DNA of 64,000 nt from Croceibacterium segetis (GCF_011320115.1 NZ_JAANOZ010000002.1:1-64000), one strand, 5' to 3'. Shown: positions 1-9,086, numbered from the stretch's first letter. The notes: generated by a model from the letters alone, not told the origin. Program-made: numbers and translations.

Positions 1-445
1 CGTCGCCGGCACCGTTCCCCTCGCCGCCGAGGCCGCCGCCGCCGTTGCCGTCGCCGACGCCGCCGGCGCCCTGCCCCGGCCCGGGCAGCGCGGAGGCGCC
101 GGTGTTGGCGGCCGGGCCCATTCCCGCCTGAGAAGCGGTCACGACCGGCGGCGGGACGATGAGCGGGCGCACCGGCGGCGCCACGATCTGCGTCGCCTGG
201 TTGCGCAAGTTGCGCGGCGATGCCCGGTGCTTCGGCGCCGGCTTGTCGACATGGCGCACTTCGGGCGGCTTGGGCCGCTCGGTCGGCTGGGGTTGCGGCG
301 ACGAGAGCGCCACCGAGACCAGCGACAGGGATTGCCGCGCCGCCTGCCGGACTCCCAGGCCGAGCACGAGCAACGCGGCCATCAGCGCGACGATCGCCAC
401 CGACGATGCCGCCGACAACGCGCGAGGAGGGTGCCAAGCATACAT
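1..445 (-). CDS. TonB-like energy transducer, N-terminal part (cut by window edge)
   Basis: This reading frame starts at the ATG whose complement is at 443-445 and stays open to the window edge, giving 148 residues of a longer protein. Residues about 10-35 form one hydrophobic membrane segment, followed by a Pro/Lys/Glu-rich linker (QPQPTERPKPPEVRH, then PPPVV) and a Gly/Ala-rich stretch. This is the usual N-terminal design of TonB-family proteins: an inner-membrane anchor and an extended periplasmic spacer before a C-terminal beta domain that would lie outside the window. By family knowledge it would couple the proton-motive force to outer-membrane receptors. No ExbB/ExbD gene is visible. 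It lies 71 bp downstream of recG on the same strand. The C-terminal domain cannot be seen, so another Pro-rich membrane-anchored periplasmic protein is possible. Confidence 0.62.
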   Translation of the reverse strand, partial: MYAWHPPRALSAASSVAIVALMAALLVLGLGVRQAARQSLSLVSVALSSPQPQPTERPKPPEVRHVDKPAPKHRASPRNLRNQATQIVAPPVRPLIVPPPVVTASQAGMGPAANTGASALPGPGQGAGGVGDGNGGGGLGGEGNGAGD

Positions 446-516
446 CTGTGGCGACCTAACAGCGAGGGCATGCACCTTCACTGAATGTTCCAGTCAGGCT
501 TGCGATCCCCGTACGG

Positions 517-2577
517 TTACCCGCCGCGCAGCAACTGCACGCCCCAATCGCGCTCGAACAAATAGAGCAACAGCCGCGCCGCCTCACCCCGTTCGCCGGT
601 CAGCCCGCCGTCGCGCTCGACCAGCAATCGGGCGTCGTCATGCGCCAGGGGCAACAGGCGCTGGATCTGCTCGAGGTCGGCGATGTGGAAGGGGGTGTCG
701 CCGCTCTGCCGGGTTCCGAGCAGTTCGCCGCCGCCGCGCAGCTTGAGGTCTTCCTCGGCGAGACGGAAGCCGTCCTGCGTCTCGCGCATCAGTGCGAGGC
801 GCTGCTTGCCCGTTTCGCTAAGCTCGGCGCTGCGCAACAGGAGGCAGACCGACTTGGCGCTGCCCCGCCCGACCCGTCCGCGGAGCTGGTGGAGCTGGGC
901 AAGACCGAAGCGTTCGGCTTGCTCGATCACCATCAGCGTGGCGCTCGGCACATCGACGCCGACCTCGATCACCGTGGTCGCGACGAGGAGCTTGGCGCCT
1001 CCGGAGGAGAACCGCTCCATCGCGGCGTCCTTGATCTCGGGCCTGAGCTGGCCGTGGACCAGCACGACCTGGTCGCCGAACCTGTGCTGCAAGGCGGCAA
1101 AGCGGGCCTCGGCGGCGGCGATGTCCTCGCTCTCGTGCTCGCGGACCATCGGGCAGACCCAGTAGGCTTGGCTACCGCTTTCGAGATGTCGGGCCACTCC
1201 GTCGACCACCTCCGGCAGCCGCTCGACCGCGATCACGCGGGTATCGATCGCTTGCCGTCCCGGGGGCATTTCGTCGAGCTGGCTGACCTCCATCTCGCCG
1301 TATTGCGCCAAAACCAGCGTGCGCGGGATCGGGGTCGCGGTCATCGACAGGGTGTGCGGCGTCAGCTTGCCCTTCTGTGTCAGCAGCAGCCGCTGCGAGA
1401 CCCCGAAACGGTGCTGCTCGTCGATCACCACCAGGCCCAGATTCTTGTATCCGACCGTCTCCTGGAAGATCGCGTGGGTGCCGACGACGATCTGGATGCT
1501 GCCGTCCATCAGGCCGATCAGGATGCTCTCGCGGGCGCGGCCCTTGTCCCGGCCGGTGAGCAGCGCGATTTGCACGCCGGTCGCCGCGGCGAGCTGGCGC
1601 AGCGTGTCGTAGTGCTGGCGGGCGAGGATCTCGGTCGGCGCCAGCAGCGCCGCCTGCGCGCCGGCCTCGACCGCGATCAGCATCGCCTCGAGCGCAACCA
1701 CCGTCTTACCTGAGCCGACGTCGCCCTGCAGCAATCGTAGCATCGGGTGCGGCTGGGCCATGTCGCCCTCGATCTCGCCGATCGAACGCCGCTGCGCGCC
1801 GGTCAGCGAATAGGGTAGTCGGAGCTTTGACCGCAGCCGCCCATCGCCCTGCAGCGGCTGCCCCTTGCGGCGGCGATTGTCCGCGCGGACGAGCAACAGC
1901 GCGAGGCTGTTCGCCAGCAGCTCGTCGTAGGCCAGGCGGTCGCGCGCCTCCGGATGCTCGGCGCGGTGGGCGAGCGCCAGCGCGTCGCGCCAGGCCGGCC
2001 ACTTGTGCTTGTCGAGCAGGCCGGGCTCGATCCATTCGGGCAGCTCGGGCGTGCGATCGAGCGATTGCGCGACGAGGTCGGCGACCCTCGGCTGAGTCAG
2101 CCCCTCGGCCAGCGAATAGACCGGCTCGACGAGATGCCCCATCAGCCCGGCGCTGCTCTCGGCCACATGGTCCGGGTGGACGATCTGCAGCATGTCGCCA
2201 TAGCGATCGAGCCGTCCGGCGACCCAGCGCGTCTCGCCGACCGGCAACTGCTTTTTGGCGGTATAGCTGGCGCGGCCGAAATAGGTCAGCGCGAGGACGT
2301 TGCCCTTCACGTCCTGCGCCAGCACCCGGTACGGCCCGCGGTTGTTCCTCGGCGCGCGGTGCTCGACGGGAGTCAGCGCGACGACGATCTGCTCGCCTTC
2401 GGCGGCCTCGTCGAGATCGGTCACCGCACGGCGCTGCACGAAGCGGTCGGGCAAGTGATAGATCACATCGCGCACCCGGGTCAGCCCGAGCTTCTCCAGC
2501 GGCTTCTTCAACTTGGGGCCGACGCCTTCGAGGCTGTCGGCTTCGGCGAACAGCGGGTTGAGGCGGTCGGGGCGCAT
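517..2577 (-). CDS. recG: ATP-dependent DNA helicase RecG
   Basis: RecG remodels stalled replication forks and branch-migrates Holliday junctions. The N-terminal part (about 1-240) carries the helix-hairpin and OB-fold wedge domain (residues 13-45 include SLEGVGPKLKKPLEKLGL). The helicase core follows, with Walker A GDVGSGKT near residue 285, the DEQH box in VIDEQHRFG near 388, TATPIPRT near 415, and QLRGRVGRG in the second RecA lobe. The length, 686 aa, is normal. An in-frame GTG two codons upstream (2583) is an alternative start; I prefer the ATG because family members begin MRP. It is divergent from the hemerythrin, sdhE and mfd genes, the usual alphaproteobacterial recG/sdhE/mfd neighbourhood. 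Confidence 0.97.
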   Translation of the reverse strand: MRPDRLNPLFAEADSLEGVGPKLKKPLEKLGLTRVRDVIYHLPDRFVQRRAVTDLDEAAEGEQIVVALTPVEHRAPRNNRGPYRVLAQDVKGNVLALTYFGRASYTAKKQLPVGETRWVAGRLDRYGDMLQIVHPDHVAESSAGLMGHLVEPVYSLAEGLTQPRVADLVAQSLDRTPELPEWIEPGLLDKHKWPAWRDALALAHRAEHPEARDRLAYDELLANSLALLLVRADNRRRKGQPLQGDGRLRSKLRLPYSLTGAQRRSIGEIEGDMAQPHPMLRLLQGDVGSGKTVVALEAMLIAVEAGAQAALLAPTEILARQHYDTLRQLAAATGVQIALLTGRDKGRARESILIGLMDGSIQIVVGTHAIFQETVGYKNLGLVVIDEQHRFGVSQRLLLTQKGKLTPHTLSMTATPIPRTLVLAQYGEMEVSQLDEMPPGRQAIDTRVIAVERLPEVVDGVARHLESGSQAYWVCPMVREHESEDIAAAEARFAALQHRFGDQVVLVHGQLRPEIKDAAMERFSSGGAKLLVATTVIEVGVDVPSATLMVIEQAERFGLAQLHQLRGRVGRGSAKSVCLLLRSAELSETGKQRLALMRETQDGFRLAEEDLKLRGGGELLGTRQSGDTPFHIADLEQIQRLLPLAHDDARLLVERDGGLTGERGEAARLLLYLFERDWGVQLLRGG

Positions 2578-2642
2578 GGTCACGGTCTAATCGCCCCGCC
2601 CGGCGTCGTCACCCGCCACCGCGCTGAGATATGTTAATTGGG

Positions 2643-2667
2643 GGAACTTCGCCATGATTGAGGCTTT
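2643..2667 (+). promoter_or_regulatory. possible general-stress (EcfG-type) promoter, imperfect
   Basis: GGAAC at 2643-2647 is followed after 16 bp by CTTT (2664-2667). The alphaproteobacterial EcfG consensus is GGAAC-N16/17-CGTT, so the -35 is exact and the -10 has one mismatch. It lies 47 bp before the hemerythrin ATG, a plausible stress gene. This is inference from a short motif, and chance occurrence is possible. Confidence 0.3.
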
Positions 2668-2710
2668 AGGCGAGCAAGGGCGCTCCCTGCCCCCACCACA
2701 GGAGCAAATC

Positions 2711-3223
2711 ATGGCGCAACAGGAGTTTACCGACGCGATCGCGATGCTGAAAGCGGACCATCGCAAGGTCGAAGAGCTGTTTTCGAAATTCGAGAACGCC
2801 AGCGGCGACGGCAGGAAGCAGCAGCTCGCCGAACAGATCTGCAACGAGCTCAAGATCCACACAATGCTCGAGGAAGAGATCTTCTATCCCGCGCTCGAAG
2901 GGAAGATCGAGGAAGACACCCTCAGCGAAGCCTATGTCGAGCATGACGGGGCCAAGGTACTGGTCAACGACATCATGGCCGGCGGCCCGGACGACGACTA
3001 CTACGACGCCAAGGTCAAGGTGCTGGGCGAGGAGATCGAACACCACGTCAAGGAAGAGGAAGCGCCGAGCGAAGGCATGTTCTCGCAAGCGCGCGACACC
3101 GACGTCGACCTCGTCGAGCTGCGCGACCAGATGCTGGCACGAAGGGAAGAACTGCTGGCGCAGGTCGAAAGTGGCGGCCTGCCGCCGGCTCAGCCGACCG
3201 TTGTGACGCCCCAAGCGGCTTGA
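2711..3223 (+). CDS. hemerythrin HHE domain protein
   Basis: A 170-aa cytoplasmic four-helix-bundle protein of the hemerythrin HHE family, whose members bind a di-iron centre and are linked to O2, NO or redox/stress sensing. Candidate iron ligands are visible in the right order: H17 (KADHRKVEELF), H50 and E54 (IHTMLEEEIFYP), H78 (EHDGAK), and H111/H112 with E116 (EHHVKEEE). The C-terminus is a charged helix ending in a Pro/Val-rich tail. I chose the ATG at 2711 because AGGAG (2700-2704) precedes it at good spacing; an in-frame upstream ATG at 2654 lacks such a site. It is transcribed towards sdhE. Substrate and role are unknown; stress control is suggested only by an imperfect EcfG-type motif upstream. 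Confidence 0.88.
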   Translation: MAQQEFTDAIAMLKADHRKVEELFSKFENASGDGRKQQLAEQICNELKIHTMLEEEIFYPALEGKIEEDTLSEAYVEHDGAKVLVNDIMAGGPDDDYYDAKVKVLGEEIEHHVKEEEAPSEGMFSQARDTDVDLVELRDQMLARREELLAQVESGGLPPAQPTVVTPQAA

Positions 3224-3254
3224 CGCGCCCCGGCTGAAGGGAGAGGGGGCGGGC

Positions 3255-3527
3255 ATGATTGCCGCCCCCGATCTCGCCCCTCGCCTGGCCCGCGCCCGCT
3301 TCCGGGCCTGGCATCGCGGCACGCGCGAGGCCGATTACATGATCGGCGGGTTCTTCGACCGGCACCACGCCGCCTGGTCACAGGCCGACCTCGAATGGTT
3401 CGAAGCGCTGCTCGAGGAAGACGATGTCGAGATCATGGCCTGGGCTCTCGGCAGCGCCGAGGTGCCGGAAAGCTATGCTGGTCCTCTCATGCAGGCGCTG
3501 AAAAAGCTCGATTACGTCACCATATAG
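3255..3527 (+). CDS. sdhE: SdhE, FAD assembly factor for succinate dehydrogenase
   Basis: A 90-aa protein of the SdhE/Sdh5 family, which promotes covalent FAD attachment to the SdhA flavoprotein of respiratory complex II. The family RGxxE motif is present in HRGTREADYMIG (about residues 21-32), followed by the conserved acidic segment WFEALLEEDDVEIMAW. Size is typical (80-100 aa). A GA-rich ribosome-binding stretch (gggagaggggg) precedes the ATG. Its place between recG and mfd is the standard alphaproteobacterial arrangement and supports the assignment. Confidence 0.95.
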   Translation: MIAAPDLAPRLARARFRAWHRGTREADYMIGGFFDRHHAAWSQADLEWFEALLEEDDVEIMAWALGSAEVPESYAGPLMQALKKLDYVTI

Positions 3528-3572
3528 CTTGCGCGATGCGCGCCTGGCCGCCTAGGCGGCTCGCAACGCACA

Positions 3573-3616
3573 AATACCCGCCGGTGACGCCGTTTCAAAA
3601 CGCGCCGGCGGGTATT
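3573..3616. repeat. perfect 12-bp inverted repeat (hairpin) between sdhE and mfd
   Basis: AATACCCGCCGG (3573-3584) is repeated in perfect inverted orientation as CCGGCGGGTATT (3605-3616) with a 20-base loop. No U-run follows on either strand, so it is a weak candidate for an intrinsic terminator of the hemerythrin/sdhE transcript. It could also be an operator or RNA structure in the mfd leader. Confidence 0.55.
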
Positions 3617-3663
3617 CGCGCGTGCCCGCAACCCGTGACTACCAGGACTTTCCGACCCAGCGC

Positions 3664-6600
3664 ATGCCCGATCTGAGCCGAATTCTTTCCGCCGACAGCC
3701 CCCTGACCCTCGCCTCACTGGCGCGCGGCGCACAGCCACTGGTGATGGGCGACCTCGCGCGCGCTTCAAAAGGCCGCGCGGTGTTCGTAGCGCCCGACGA
3801 GCAGGCGATGCGCGAGGTGGTCGACGCCGCGCGCTGGTTCGCGCCCGAGTTGCAGGTGATCGAGCTGCCCGCGTGGGACTGCCTGCCTTACGACCGCGCG
3901 AGCCCGGCGTTGTCGGTCAGCGCGCGGCGGCTTTCGGCGCTGCACCAGCTTCAATCGGGAGAGCGCGGCAAGCAACTGCTGGTGACGACGGTCAACGCGC
4001 TCCTGCAACGCGTGCTGACGCCGTTCCGTATCCGCGAATCCGTCCGCGAGTTGAAGCCGGGCATAACGATCGGGCACGAGAGCCTCAGCGCGCTGCTACA
4101 GCGGCAAGGCTACTCGCGCACCGACACCGTGGTCGACAACGGCGAGTTCGCGGTGCGCGGATCGATTTTCGACCTCTTTCCGTCCGGTCTCGAGCAAGGG
4201 CTTCGCCTGGATTTCTTCGGCGACGAGCTCGAAAGCCTGCGGCTGTTCGACCCCGGCACCCAGCGCACCACCGAAGTGATCGACGGGCATTTGCTGCTGC
4301 CCGCGAGCGAAGCGCTGCTCGACGAGGAATCCATCAAGCGCTTCCGCTCCCGCTATCGCGAGCAGTTCGGTGCGCATGCGACGCAGGACCCGCTCTACCA
4401 GGCGGTCAGCGAAGGCCGCCGTCTCGCCGGGATGGAGCACTGGCTGCCGCTGTTCGAGGACAAGCTGGCTACGTTGTTCGATCACCTTGGCCACGACGAC
4501 CTGATGGTAATCGATTCCGCCGCGCTGGCGGCCGCGGACGAGCGCTTCAAGGACATCGACGACTATCACCGCCAGCGCGGCGAGATCACCGGGCAGGCAG
4601 CGGGGAGCTACCGCCCGCTGGCCACTGACGCGCTTTACCTCTCGCCCGACGAATTCGCCGGGAAGCTGGTGGGTTGGCCGGTCCACCGCGCGGACATCTT
4701 CGCCCAGCCCGAAAGCGCCTCGGTGCTCGACTTCGCCTTTCGCTCGGCGCGCGATTTCGCCCCCGAACGCTCACGCGGCGACAACGTCTACGAAGCGGCC
4801 GCCGCGCACCTCAAGGCCGTCGCCAAGGATGGCCGCAAGCCGCTGTTCGCCGCCTATTCGACCGGGTCGCGCAGCCGCATCGTCTCGATCCTCGAGGAAG
4901 CCGGCGCCAGGGCGCGACTGGCCGATAGCTGGCAGGAAGCGCTCGGTCTCGCCGCCAAGGGGCCGGTGGCGCTGGTCCTGCCGCTCGACACGGGCTTCTC
5001 GAACGACGCGATAGACTTGTTCACCGAACAGGACCTGCTCGGCGACCGGCTCGTACGCCGGCGCAAGAAGCGCAAGGATTCGGACGCCTTCCTCGCCGAA
5101 CTGGCCGCGCTCAATGCGGGCGACTTGGTGGTTCACATGGATCACGGCATCGGCAAGTACCTGGGCCTCGAGCCCATCCAGGTCGGCCAGAGCCAGCACG
5201 ACTGCGTGCGGCTCGAGTATGCCGGCGGCGACAAGCTGTTCATTCCGGTCGAGAACATCGACGTGCTCAGCCGCTACGGTTCCTCGGAGGAGCTGGTCCC
5301 GCTCGACCGGCTCGGCGGCGAAGGCTGGCAGCGCCGCAAGGCGCGGCTCAAGGAGCGCATCCGCGAGATAGCCAACGACCTGCTGCGCACCGCCGCCGCC
5401 CGCGCGCTGCGCAAGGCGCCGGTGTTCGTGGCCGAGGAGAGCGCCCTCGCCCAGTTCGTCGACCGCTTCCCGTGGGACGAAACCGACGACCAGGAACGCG
5501 CGATCGAGGACGTGCTCGGCGACCTCGCCGAAGGCAAGCCGATGGACCGGCTCGTCTGCGGCGACGTCGGTTTCGGCAAGACCGAGGTCGCGCTGCGCGC
5601 CGCGTTCGTGGCGGCGATGAACGGCGAGCAGGTCGCGGTGGTTGCGCCAACCACCCTGCTCGCGCGCCAGCATTTCCAGAACTTCTCCGATCGCTTCACC
5701 GGTTTCCCGCTCAAGGTCGGCCGCCTGAGCCGCCTGGTCGGGGCCAAGGAAACCAAGGAAACGCGCGAGGGCCTCACCGACGGCACGATCGACATCGTCA
5801 TCGGCACCCACGCGATCCTGTCGAAAACTACCAGGTTCAAGCGCTTGGGCCTTGTAATCGTTGATGAAGAACAGCGCTTCGGTGTCACCCACAAGGAAAA
5901 GCTCAAGCAGCTTCGCGCCGACGTGCATGTCCTCACGCTCACTGCCACGCCGATCCCGCGCACGTTGCAGATGGCGATGAGCGGGCTGCGCGAATTGTCG
6001 ACCATCCAGACCCCGCCGGTCGACCGCCTCGCGGTGCGCACCTACGTCATGGAATGGGACGACATGGTCATGCGCGAGGCGCTGCTGCGCGAGCATCATC
6101 GCGGCGGGCAGAGCTTCATCGTCGTCCCCCGCATTGCTGACATGGAATCAGTCAGCGACTGGCTCCACAAGCACGTCCCGGAAGTGAAGTTCGTCACCGC
6201 CCACGGTCAGATGAGCCCGACCGAGGTCGAGGAGCGGATGGGCGCGTTCTACGAGAAGAAGTACGAAGTGCTGCTCTCGACCACCATCGTCGAGAGCGGG
6301 CTCGACATCCCGAGCGCCAACACCATCATCATCCACCGTGCCGACCGCTTCGGGCTCGCCCAGCTCTACCAGCTGCGCGGGCGCGTGGGGCGGGCCAAGC
6401 TGCGCGCTTATGCCTACCTGACAACGGGGAAGGACACGCAGCTGTCGGAGGTGGCCGAGAAGCGGCTCAAGGTGCTCGGCGACCTCGACAGCCTCGGCGC
6501 CGGGTTCCAGCTCGCCAGCCACGACCTCGACATCCGCGGCGCCGGCAACCTGCTCGGCGACGAGCAGTCGGGCCACATCCGCGAGGTCGGCTTCGAACTC

Positions 6601-7149
6601 TACCAGTCGATGCTCGAGGACGCGATCCTGGCCGCCAAGGCCGGTGAAATGGGCCTCGAGCGCGAGCGCGAGAGCGTCAGCCCGCAAATCACCGTCGACG
6701 CCCCGATCATGATTCCCGACACCTACGTGCCCGATCTCGCGGTGAGGATGGCGCTTTATCGCCGGCTCAACGATGCCGAGCCGGGCGACATCGAATCACT
6801 CGCCGCCGAGATGATCGACCGCTTCGGCCCGCTGCCGCAGCCCACGGCCAACCTGATAAAGCTGATCGAGATCAAGCACCAGGCGATCGCCGCCAACGTC
6901 GCCAAGATCGACGTCGGCGCGCGCGGCACGCTGGTCACCTTCCACAACGACGATTTCCCTGATCCGGCCGGCCTGATCGCCTACGTCGAGCGGCTCCAGG
7001 GGACCGCGAAGCTGCGCCCGGACATGAAACTGGTGATCAACCGCGCCTGGGGCGACCCAGCAGCCCGGCTCAACGGTCTGGTCCAGTTGACCAAGGGACT
7101 CAGCGGCATCGTGAAACGCGCGGCGAAACGCGAGAAAGTGCCGGCTTAG
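3664..7149 (+). CDS. mfd: transcription-repair coupling factor Mfd
   Basis: Mfd releases RNA polymerase stalled at DNA lesions and recruits UvrA. The protein is about 1161 aa, the family's usual size. In order it shows the UvrB-like N-terminal domains, the CarD-like RNA polymerase interaction domain (LVVHMDHGIGKYLGLE, about residue 500), Walker A GDVGFGKT, the DEEQ box (VIVDEEQRFGV), TATPIPRTLQM, the second helicase lobe with QLRGRVGRA, and the C-terminal TRCF domain (LAVRMALYRRLNDAE). I chose the ATG encoding MPDLSRIL because related proteins start there; a GTG 14 codons upstream (3622) is possible, and neither has a strong ribosome-binding site. Its 3' end overlaps the convergent EAL gene by 4 bp. 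Confidence 0.96.
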   Translation: MPDLSRILSADSPLTLASLARGAQPLVMGDLARASKGRAVFVAPDEQAMREVVDAARWFAPELQVIELPAWDCLPYDRASPALSVSARRLSALHQLQSGERGKQLLVTTVNALLQRVLTPFRIRESVRELKPGITIGHESLSALLQRQGYSRTDTVVDNGEFAVRGSIFDLFPSGLEQGLRLDFFGDELESLRLFDPGTQRTTEVIDGHLLLPASEALLDEESIKRFRSRYREQFGAHATQDPLYQAVSEGRRLAGMEHWLPLFEDKLATLFDHLGHDDLMVIDSAALAAADERFKDIDDYHRQRGEITGQAAGSYRPLATDALYLSPDEFAGKLVGWPVHRADIFAQPESASVLDFAFRSARDFAPERSRGDNVYEAAAAHLKAVAKDGRKPLFAAYSTGSRSRIVSILEEAGARARLADSWQEALGLAAKGPVALVLPLDTGFSNDAIDLFTEQDLLGDRLVRRRKKRKDSDAFLAELAALNAGDLVVHMDHGIGKYLGLEPIQVGQSQHDCVRLEYAGGDKLFIPVENIDVLSRYGSSEELVPLDRLGGEGWQRRKARLKERIREIANDLLRTAAARALRKAPVFVAEESALAQFVDRFPWDETDDQERAIEDVLGDLAEGKPMDRLVCGDVGFGKTEVALRAAFVAAMNGEQVAVVAPTTLLARQHFQNFSDRFTGFPLKVGRLSRLVGAKETKETREGLTDGTIDIVIGTHAILSKTTRFKRLGLVIVDEEQRFGVTHKEKLKQLRADVHVLTLTATPIPRTLQMAMSGLRELSTIQTPPVDRLAVRTYVMEWDDMVMREALLREHHRGGQSFIVVPRIADMESVSDWLHKHVPEVKFVTAHGQMSPTEVEERMGAFYEKKYEVLLSTTIVESGLDIPSANTIIIHRADRFGLAQLYQLRGRVGRAKLRAYAYLTTGKDTQLSEVAEKRLKVLGDLDSLGAGFQLASHDLDIRGAGNLLGDEQSGHIREVGFELYQSMLEDAILAAKAGEMGLERERESVSPQITVDAPIMIPDTYVPDLAVRMALYRRLNDAEPGDIESLAAEMIDRFGPLPQPTANLIKLIEIKHQAIAANVAKIDVGARGTLVTFHNDDFPDPAGLIAYVERLQGTAKLRPDMKLVINRAWGDPAARLNGLVQLTKGLSGIVKRAAKREKVPA

Positions 7150-7949
7150 CCGGCGGCGAAGTCGGCGAAGGCCCTTGCCGTCATCGGCGCGCCGCCTAGG
7201 AAGCCCTGCCATTTCTCGCAGCCTTCTCGGGCGATGGCGAGGCGCTGTTCCTCGGTTTCGACCCCCTCGGCGACGACCCACAGGCCGAGCGCCCAGGCCA
7301 TCGCGACAATCCCGCGCAAAACCGCGCGGTCGCGCTCGTCGTCGACGATACCCTCGATCATCGAGCGGTCGAGCTTGAGCCCGTCGAGCGGCAAGTGCTT
7401 GAGATAGCGGAAATTGCAGAATCCGGCGCCGAAGTCGTCGAGCGCGATGCGAATACCGCGGCGCGCCAACCGGTCGAGTTGGACACCGCTACGGTCCAGT
7501 TCGGAGACGAGCGCCTGTTCGGTGAGCTCGATCGTCAGGCGCTCGGGACCGAAATCGGCGACGGTCAGGGCGGCCAGGATCGTGGTGCCAAAATTGTCGT
7601 CGAGGAGATCGGCTGCCGAGATATTGATCGACAACCGCAAATGCTCCGGCCAGGCGCTGGCGACGGCGAGCGCGCGGATCGCAATGTGGCTGGTGAGTTC
7701 GGTCGCGCGGCCGCAGCGCTCCGCAATGTCGAACAGTGCCTCGATGCCGATCCGGCCCAGCCGGGGATGATTCCAGCGTGACAGCGCTTCCGCGCCGACA
7801 AGCCGGTTTCCGGCGCTGGCGAACTGTGGCTGGAAGAGGATCTCGACCTGGCCCAGTTCGATCGCCGCGGTCAGTTCCTCCGACCGCTTGCCGCCGCCGC
7901 GCCGGTCGGCAAGCCCACGGCGGTCGGGAATGGTGTCGGCGCTGAACAT
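7146..7949 (-). CDS. EAL-domain cyclic-di-GMP phosphodiesterase
   Basis: A 267-aa cytoplasmic protein made almost wholly of one EAL domain, which hydrolyses c-di-GMP to pGpG. Signature residues are present: the EAL motif (GAEALSRW, E54), the metal-binding Asn in SINISAADL, Glu in ELTEQ, DDFGAG, LKLDRS, EGVETEEQ and the final Gln in WQGFLGG. It therefore looks catalytically competent. There is no GGDEF, PAS or membrane segment; only about 30 poorly conserved residues precede the domain. I start at the ATG at 7949, because the longer open frame runs into the start of the divergent nadK. It converges on mfd with a 4-bp overlap. Confidence 0.9.
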   Translation of the reverse strand: MFSADTIPDRRGLADRRGGGKRSEELTAAIELGQVEILFQPQFASAGNRLVGAEALSRWNHPRLGRIGIEALFDIAERCGRATELTSHIAIRALAVASAWPEHLRLSINISAADLLDDNFGTTILAALTVADFGPERLTIELTEQALVSELDRSGVQLDRLARRGIRIALDDFGAGFCNFRYLKHLPLDGLKLDRSMIEGIVDDERDRAVLRGIVAMAWALGLWVVAEGVETEEQRLAIAREGCEKWQGFLGGAPMTARAFADFAAG

Positions 7950-8059
7950 TGCCGTGCTCTGGCTGACTGCGCGTCCCGCGTCTGCCGTTTCGCGGTGCGC
8001 GTTGCAAATCGGGACGGGGGTCCATAGGTATCTGCCGCGCCGCCAAGGAGGGGCCGCCG

Positions 8060-8845
8060 ATGGGCGTGAAGACGGAATTCGAACGGCTCGCCCTGCTCGC
8101 CTCACCCGTGGAGAAGGCGCAGGAAACCGCTCGCCAGCTTGCCGGCGCGGCCGACTGGGTGCCGCTGGAGGAGGCCGACGCCGCGGTCGTGCTCGGCGGC
8201 GACGGGTTCATGCTGCAAACGCTGCACCAGATGCTCGACGAGGGGCGCGTGATCCCGGCTTACGGGATCAATTTGGGTACCGTCGGCTTTCTGATGAACC
8301 CGCATCGTTCCGGGAACGTCGCCGCCCGGCTCGCCAAGGCGCGGCACATCGCAGTCGCGCCGCTGCGCATGACCGCGATCACCCAGGACGGCGCGCATCA
8401 CGTGCACAACGCGATCAACGAGGTTTCGCTGCTGCGCGAAACGCGCCAGACGGCTAAGATCGAGGTTACCGTCAACGACAAGGTGCGCATCCCCGAGCTG
8501 GCTTGCGACGGGGTGCTGCTGGCGACGCCGGCCGGCTCGACCGCCTACAACCTGTCAGCCAATGGGCCGATCCTCCCGCTCACCTCCAACATGCTCGCGC
8601 TGACGCCGATCAGCCCGTTTCGGCCGCGCCGCTGGCGCGGCGCGATCTTGCCCGATCAGAGCACGGTCACGTTACGCGTGCTGGAACCTGCCAAGAGACC
8701 GGTCGCCGCCGTCGCCGACCAGAAGGAAGTGCGCGACATCGCCGAGGTGCGGCTGGCGATCGATCACGGCAGCGAATTGACGCTGCTGTTCGACCCCGGC
8801 CACAGCCTCGACGAAAGAATTGTCAGCGAGCAGTTCGTCGCCTGA
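8060..8845 (+). CDS. nadK: NAD kinase
   Basis: NAD kinase phosphorylates NAD to NADP. The 261-aa protein has the GGDG motif at residues 46-49 (VLGGDGFML), GINLGTVGFLMNP, and the NE/D-x-ACDGVLLATPAGSTAY substrate-binding segment. Length matches the short alphaproteobacterial form. A strong ribosome-binding site (aaggagggg) precedes the ATG. It is divergent from the EAL gene across 110 bp and convergent with the small membrane protein at 8856. Confidence 0.96.
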   Translation: MGVKTEFERLALLASPVEKAQETARQLAGAADWVPLEEADAAVVLGGDGFMLQTLHQMLDEGRVIPAYGINLGTVGFLMNPHRSGNVAARLAKARHIAVAPLRMTAITQDGAHHVHNAINEVSLLRETRQTAKIEVTVNDKVRIPELACDGVLLATPAGSTAYNLSANGPILPLTSNMLALTPISPFRPRRWRGAILPDQSTVTLRVLEPAKRPVAAVADQKEVRDIAEVRLAIDHGSELTLLFDPGHSLDERIVSEQFVA

Positions 8846-8855
8846 AGATCGTCGC

Positions 8856-9086
8856 CTACGGGCTGACCGGCTTGTTGTTGTTGTCGCTCGAGGACGCAAT
8901 CACCGCGACGATGGCGACCGCCAGAATGGCGATCAATGCTGGAAGCGCGGCACCAGGTACGCCGGCGAGTTCTTCGCTGTCCCCTGTCGGCGAGCTGGCA
9001 CGAACCGCGCTGGCGGCAGCAGCCGGCTGCGACAGCAAAAGGCCGGTTGCGGCCAGACAGGTAAGAGCGCTCTTCATCGGCTTCAT
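8856..9086 (-). CDS. small exported/membrane protein of unknown function
   Basis: A 76-aa protein. An N-terminal signal-like segment (MKSALTCLAATGLLLSQPAAAAS) probably ends at an AxA site near residue 25. A short polar stretch (SPTGDSEELAGVPG) follows, then a hydrophobic helix (ALPALIAILAVAIVAVIA) and a polar C-terminus SSSDNNNKPVSP. The mature peptide would sit in the inner membrane with a tiny tail. I chose the ATG at 9086 because GGAG lies just upstream; a second ATG three codons on is possible. It lacks the PEP motif and basic tail of PEP-CTERM proteins. I do not recognise a named family. A near-match to the EcfG stress promoter lies upstream. Confidence 0.72.
   Translation of the reverse strand: MKPMKSALTCLAATGLLLSQPAAAASAVRASSPTGDSEELAGVPGAALPALIAILAVAIVAVIASSSDNNNKPVSP

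Noticed and set aside
640-1713. Long plus-strand frame of 357 codons across recG
   Set aside because: It is the antisense shadow of recG, which has full helicase motifs. High-GC DNA keeps opposite frames open.
4771-6099. 442-codon minus-strand frame inside mfd
   Set aside because: Antisense shadow of the conserved Mfd core, with no recognisable domain of its own.
7950-8105. Longer N-terminus for the EAL protein
   Set aside because: The extra 52 codons are unconserved, Arg/Pro-rich and overlap the start of the divergent nadK gene.
8856-9086. The 76-aa membrane protein as a PEP-CTERM target of PrsK/PrsR
   Set aside because: It has a C-terminal hydrophobic helix, but lacks the PEP motif before it and the basic residues after it.
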